Shown piece by piece: positions 58,408 to 64,000 of a DNA stretch of 64,000 bases. The notes under the pieces are model-generated. The model was not told the DNA's origin and ran no database searches. It saw nothing but the letters and a program-made list of their open reading frames with translations. The stretch covers positions 57,987,022 through 58,051,021 of the forward strand of contig OV121081.1 of assembly GCA_921293015.1 (NCBI GenBank). Direction: 5' to 3'. Both the position numbers and the translations under genes were made by a program. Within the stretch, counting starts at the first letter, position 1; each line of letters begins with the position of its first letter. The DNA comes from Phorcus lineatus. Lineage: Eukaryota > Mollusca > Gastropoda > Trochida > Trochidae.

Positions 58408-58858
58408 TTAAAGAGTCACTCCGTGATTTTCATTACATATTATTAACCTTTGATACGAACCTAAATGTCATATGTCGTGATATAAAATCAAAACATCTTA
58501 ACTTTTCATATCCAGAAGACATATATATGACAAATACTAGTTTTCCATGAAAATCTAAAAACAGCCTAATAAATGCACAGAGGTGTAGATATCACGTCAA
58601 ATATACATGGATACTAGTTATATAACCTAACAAACACTGTCAACTCCTAACTGCCCTCCTGGCTGTTTTAGATAAGTCTCCAAAATTACATTTGACTAAT
58701 TGACGCGCGCCACTGTCCGGTTTTCGATCATAATTGCGACGTTCTACCTTCATATTGTCACTATAAAAAAACAATAAGCTTTGGTAACAGTCGATAAATG
58801 ACACCATTGATTAAGTTTGGCATATATGACTCCAACAACTCACGGAGTGGCTCTTTAA
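58408..58858. mobile_element. TTAA-flanked MITE, copy 2
   Basis: 451 bp, bounded by TTAA. Inverted ends TTAAAGAGTCACTCCGTGA and TCACGGAGTGGCTCTTTAA. It is clearly homologous to 35665-36139 along its length, with a deletion of about 20 bp near its right part. Confidence 0.85.
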
Positions 58859-59639
58859 GTGCATTAACCTCCTGTAATATCTGGTGTCTCATTTTCCTTA
58901 CATTGGGCTTTCCGGACATGCTATAGACCTGCTTAGGTTTTATTTAATCAACGGTCAGGATTACTACACTTTCGGTTTTGGTTTCTCTATTTCATGGACT
59001 ACTGATTACTCAAAAATGACTACATTCCAATAGGTACATATATAGTCCGTTGCCCAAATGATATTACTTAGGGGCCTTGTGGACAATATTATTGGCCACA
59101 GATGATTAATTTTGCGCGTCTTGCAACTTGAATAACATATTTTCCACAATCCTATTTTCCATATTAAAATATAAAAGCTCTGCATGTAATTGAATCTTTG
59201 CATTCATTGTAATGGTAATTACTTCGACTAGATTTAGGCGTATATGTACATAATGCCATGCAAGAGTTTTTCTACCTATATACACTAATTTGCATGTATT
59301 TCCAGCGGATGAGCAGGTAGGACCCTCTATGGCGATACAACTGTTCCATGTTTTATGTGCTACCAAGTGTGGCGGGATACATCACGTGTCGCCATGGAAC
59401 ATGCTTACGTCATTCCATTGTTGTGATATATATATATATATGCACAAGGAAGAACCATGATGTCACCTGATTAGCAATATATCCTTGTACATTGTACGTA
59501 TATTTTGTTATAAAAACGCTTGTAATGCGATGTTAACGATCATATCGTTTCATCCCTGATGAGTCAATACTATTGACGAAATACTAGTATCGGATTAAAA
59601 TGATTCTTCAAACGGCTATGTGAAGTATGTTATATTTAA

Positions 59640-59641
<2 letters not shown>
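58859..59641. other. Intergenic stretch, nothing recognised
   Basis: AT-rich. Short TA run at about 59428-59441. The 65- and 86-codon minus-strand frames overlap each other and resemble nothing known. Confidence 0.5.

Positions 59642-59718
<77 letters not shown>
59642..59718. repeat. (TA)38 microsatellite
   Basis: Uninterrupted TA dinucleotides for about 77 bp. Confidence 0.98.
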
Positions 59719-59722
<4 letters not shown>

Positions 59723-62400
59723 CATGCCTGCATATCCCACTTTAATAACTATATATCACAGGTAAGAGCAATTTATGGCACAAAAGAGTGATATGTCAAC
59801 GTGACATATCCCAACACTTGACTGATGATGGTCCAAGGTTGATGTAAATATAAAAAACACGTAAGTTGAAATTACTACACGTGCAAGTGTGTCATAAGAC
59901 TTTAACAAAACAAGCCGGATTTTTTTATCACCAGAGTGAATGTCGAGGTTATATACAACTTTGCACGAAATTCGTTTTAGTCGTTTTGTACATTGTCTGG
60001 TGTTGTAGTATAACATCATTTTGATGTACATACATAGCAAACTGGTTGAAAAATCTCTCGCCATATTCAGCGACATCAGGCTCAATATTTATCTAAATGG
60101 TAACTTGGGAAATGCAGTAATTGATAATGAAAAGTCAAACGTGCAAATGCGCATATAATCATGACATGAATTATTTTTGTCTGTTTTGGAAACAAAATTA
60201 TCACTAATCATGAGTTATTCAACGTTACAATTATTGATTGCAGCCGATATACGGGAAAAAATAAAGGAGGATTAACATTTTTAAGTTGCTGAACATGCAC
60301 AATTCTTCAAAAGCAATTTAAAAAATAACGAATTACTTTCCATAATTATTAGATGAACTAATCTATTTTCAATGCAATATGTCAATTAAATGTTGAGTAA
60401 GAACATTAAGATACCCAGAAGTCATTTTCATCGATTTTTCAAAGAATCTCCAAATATTCTTTAACGACTTTCCAAAACTCTTTGTACATTAACTAATATA
60501 ATTTCAATACAAAAGGTTAGTTAAATGTTGAATACGAACATTAAGACTAGTACCTCATTTTCATCGATGTTTAATACAATCTCCATATAATCCACGACGA
60601 CACAGTGAAGACAGGCTTGTAATGCATTAATACCGTCATGATAACACAAATCACACGCTGCTCTTTATTTTCTCGTAGAGGACAACGCCTTATCCTAGAT
60701 AGGCTACATAATTCCGCAGGTAGGTCATTATGTTTTACATGAAACACGTGACCATGACGTTTGGCTATATTAAGACAAGCACCGACCTTGTATACGCGAG
60801 AATAAAGATCATGGTCACGATCTACAAAACCTAGATTTTCTTCTTTTTAAAAAAAATAATATTGGAGCCTTTCACACAACATGTTACGCTTTCTCAACTC
60901 TTTGAGTTAGACCTCATCTGAAATTATCCTTTCCTATGAGATTTAAAATATCTATTTTCTGAAATATCTGCGATGCTTTTTTTCCATGTAAACTGGTTAA
61001 TTTCGTGGATTCCATCACATGGCGTGTTTGTTTACGCATAAAAATGATATTTCCCAATGGATTCAGCCTGAACTCGGAAATAAAGTATATACTAGGAAAT
61101 ATCTTATTCGTAGACTTTCTCCTTTAGGATACTCTCGGGTTTCCTTAATTCTATAATAAATACTTGTTCAAAGACTATGAGTCAATTAGGAGATATTCGT
61201 AGTAAATTGACAACCTCTCGTTAAATGTAAGAACGGTGGCGTTCACTAATGCCTACATGGAAGAATGCCTACAGTCTTATAAAAACATCTTCATGCACCA
61301 GTGGCTCTATGTTAAACAACCTGCACGCTGTTTACGAAATATTGGGTATGCACTGTGCACTAGTGCGTTTAAAGCAATTCCCTCTCAGTAGTATGAGTAA
61401 GTGATATATCTATCAAATACATTGCTGTCTCAACAATTGTTTGTTGTCTCTTACTTTCTTAAACTATATGTTTTTTGGGAAAGTGATATATAAATCAAAT
61501 AAATTTTTTTTCACACCACTTGTCAGTGTCTCTTACTCTTAATCAATCTGTTAGCTATTGCTCTATTGTAGGCATTATTCCACACTCATTGAAACAGTTA
61601 ACTTGTGTGCAGGTAAGCGTGTCGCTGTCACAACAATCACTGTAGGCATTGTTCCTTGTAGGCATTATTAACCCTAACCTTATGAACTTATATATGTTGT
61701 ATATATGACTCATGGAATACTTTTAATGTTTGCTTCAGTTGAAGACTTGGTAAAATTCATAAACAGTTAAACGAATAAACAATGCTGAATAATATATAAC
61801 AACATAACTTGATGAAATTCATATTGTTTGTTTGTTTGTTTGTTTGCCCTTTCATGCCTTTATCTTATAGTCTATTCAAAGATGACTGGTACTCCATAAA
61901 CAGGCACTTCAATAGGTCAACATGATTTACTCAGACAGATAATTACGTCAAATACGTCATAAATACACACACGGCTCATTGTCAAAAAGTGTTGTTTCAT
62001 GTAATGGGATAACACTCCCTTGATAATGTTTAAATCAGATCTAAATAAATCCTTCAGTCTAAAATACAATGCACGATATCCTGAAGCACGAAATAGTTAA
62101 GACAAACTCAACAACACAACTGCATGGGATAATATTCTTAGAGAGAATCTTCCCATTTCAGATGCTCACCAGGACTCTGCGACAGGGGCATGGTCATCTC
62201 CACAGGTCAAACTGGTGTATTATTTAAAACATATAAATGCCGTATTTTTCCTAAATTTTAGTTTTGACATTTCTCAGTAGGAATATAAGCTGTGATGCGC
62301 TACAAATACAAGACGACTGATATTACAAATGTGCTAGATATCAGGAAAACGTGTTGTTCACATTGGTGCAAGTATAACCGTTTACAACTAAATTGTGTAA
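59719..62400. other. Intergenic stretch, nothing certain
   Basis: Contains a diverged tandem duplication (60356-60600), a TTTG run (about 61826-61845) and several TGTAGGCATT words near 61560-61670. The 109-codon minus frame at 59756-60085 has no recognisable domain and no splice context. Confidence 0.5.
60356..60600. repeat. Diverged tandem duplication, period about 135 bp
   Basis: Two copies share AACTAAT, AATTTCAAT/TTTTCAAT, TTAAATGTTGA, GAACATTAAGA, TCATTTTCATCGAT and AATCTCCA in the same order, starting at about 60356 and 60491. Confidence 0.65.
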
Positions 62401-62700
62401 ACATTAGTTCCATCTTTCCCCTGCATTGTCTCCAATAGACATAATAAAGTGAAGATACCCTCCAATAGTTTACAACTAATGTCCAACCTCCAATAGTTTA
62501 TTTATGGGTTGCCAATTTTTTTATGGTAAATACATCTATAAGGAGAAATAAACACATTAAATTTTACTTGAAAGCAAAATAAGAAGGTTTTTGAATGAAT
62601 TTGAAGTGTTTTGACACTTCGTTAACATAGATATGGCAGTAGGTAGTGACTTCCAATAGTCACAAGTGACTTAGTTTTAAGTTAGATATGATCCTCATAG

Positions 62701-62760
62701 GTCTCCAATAGTTTGGCACGAGGGCCTTGGACGAGTCCCTCGTGCCAAACTAATGGAGAC
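62701..62760. repeat. Near-perfect 24-bp hairpin
   Basis: Arm 62701-62724 (GTCTCCAATAGTTTGGCACG plus AGGG) pairs with 62737-62760 with a single mismatch around a 12-base loop. It could be the two inverted ends of a collapsed MITE or an RNA hairpin. Confidence 0.8.
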
Positions 62761-63244
62761 TTTTTCGGACAATATCCTACACATAACGCCAACGGTCGCC
62801 ATAAAAATGTCAAATTGACAAGACTGAAAAGTGACAGAGGATTTTGTCTTTGATTTTTTCGAGCACTGGGACAAACCCCCATATATAGGTGACGGTAAAA
62901 GTGTGAAGAAAGTATCCTCAAAGCAATATTACCACTAAGAACACTTGTAGTTAAAAGGCTAGACCATCATTTGATACACACTAGCTTGATTGTAAAGGTA
63001 AATTAAAGAACGAGCTTCCGTATAATATGATCTCAATACACAAAATCGCCACTGCGGTGCCCCGAAACAATATCCAGAACAGAAATCAGCTAGATCAATA
63101 TATCGTTTACAATAATTTCATTGCTATGTTAAACCAAATAACGAGCATCCGCCAAATACCATCTAAATACGCCAAGTCTTCAGTGTCGTGTCGTAAGGCA
63201 ATCTGAGAACGATTCATCCGCTGAAGCCAATTAAACAGAAAGGG

Positions 63245-63335
63245 CAGTGAGTGACAGCACTGATAAGATCGGACTGGGGATCGAACCTTGACCTATATCC
63301 TTAGCTCAGATCGTCAATCATTCAAATACCAGGTC
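63245..63335 (-). other. tRNA-like (SINE) fragment
   Basis: On the minus strand it contains GGTTCGATCC followed by CCAGTCC (B box and acceptor-like end), with GAGCTAAGGATATAGG upstream. A complete cloverleaf is not evident. Confidence 0.35.
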
Positions 63336-64000
63336 TTGGTATAGCAATATGAAGTCAATGGTCCCTCTAGTTCTGTAGAAGGCGAGGGTAAATTTTCATG
63401 TCGAAATGAAACCTTCAATTCCCCTATCATGTCTAATCAAGTCAATATTGCTTACTTTAAGAGAATTCAGCGTTTTTTTAAAATATGTAAATCATCCACC
63501 TGCTTCAATTAATTATACATACGAACTTTTCAAACGTTTCTGTAATACTTCATAGAAATATTTTTGTAATGTGACTCTAACATAAACTATCCAATAAAGT
63601 GAAGTTCCTTTTGGAAAAATGTTGCAGCATTCGTACAGGATTATTCGAAACAATAATTCACGCGTTAGTACTTGTCCATAGAGATATTTCTATGATTGGG
63701 CCTCGCGGTAGAAACAAAACAACATGCCATGGACATACTCCAGTCAATTGAGGCACATTTGAAACTGCGAAGAACAAGAAAGCACCCCATAGACGTATTC
63801 CAGTCGGTTAGCCTATAACTGCTTGACAATAATATAACCCCATCAAACCATGTAACATACATCAAAGGAGACATGCTTGCCAGTAAACGAGCAGCCAAGA
63901 GTCTAACAATGGCTTGATAAGGATAATCAGACAATTTCCAGGTCCTAAGTCTGTATTTGGATCATCAATATTTCTAGCAGTGTTCACTTGCATTGGATCA

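Larger units (their letters stand above)
62401..64000. other. Intergenic stretch with repeated CTCCAATAG words and a hairpin
   Basis: CTCCAATAG occurs at 62430, 62460, 62489 and 62703. A near-perfect hairpin lies at 62701-62760 and a tRNA-like fragment near 63245-63335. No protein gene was recognised. Confidence 0.5.

Noticed and set aside
59756..60085. 109-codon minus-strand open frame
   Set aside because: No recognisable family. Frames of this length turn up by chance in a 64-kb window, and composition matches the non-coding flanks.

Overview
This looks like animal nuclear DNA. It is AT-rich, and its two genes are split by GT-AG introns and separated by long non-coding stretches full of small transposons, inverted repeats and microsatellites. 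Protein similarity and the style of the repeats suggest a lophotrochozoan invertebrate, perhaps a mollusc. That placement is inference from recalled family sequences. There are no operons, CRISPR arrays or prokaryotic signals.

Layout. (1) Positions 1-1094 are upstream or intronic sequence. Positions 1095-3780 (+ strand) hold the coding part of a GATAD2/p66 gene, a NuRD chromatin-remodelling subunit, in two coding exons; a 3' UTR probably follows to about 5,810. (2) Positions 5,812-11,449 lie between or within the 3' ends of the two convergent genes. They hold a broken Tc1-like transposon, a possible SINE and small MITEs. (3) Positions 11,450-38,336 (- strand) hold a complete NEDD4-family HECT E3 ubiquitin ligase in 25 coding exons (C2, four WW domains, HECT). 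I rebuilt it exon by exon with matching splice phases; the product is 831 aa. (4) At 47,091-47,135 (- strand) a second ATG exon has a good donor and the right phase to splice to exon 2, so it looks like an alternative first exon about 8.8 kb upstream of the main one. (5) From 47,136 to 64,000 I recognise no protein gene. This stretch holds a 120-bp CT run, a 77-bp TA run, a higher-order tandem array near 56.2-57.2 kb, a second copy of a TTAA-flanked MITE, several strong hairpins and tRNA-like (SINE) fragments.

How the genes relate. p66 is a nuclear transcriptional repressor subunit. NEDD4 acts at membranes, ubiquitinating PY-motif proteins. They are tail-to-tail neighbours and nothing in the sequence links their functions. 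I found no convincing new multi-gene system. The items most worth checking are the alternative NEDD4 first exon, the WW-domain arrangement, the miRNA-like hairpins at 43.75 kb and 62.7 kb, and the five-monomer higher-order repeat.
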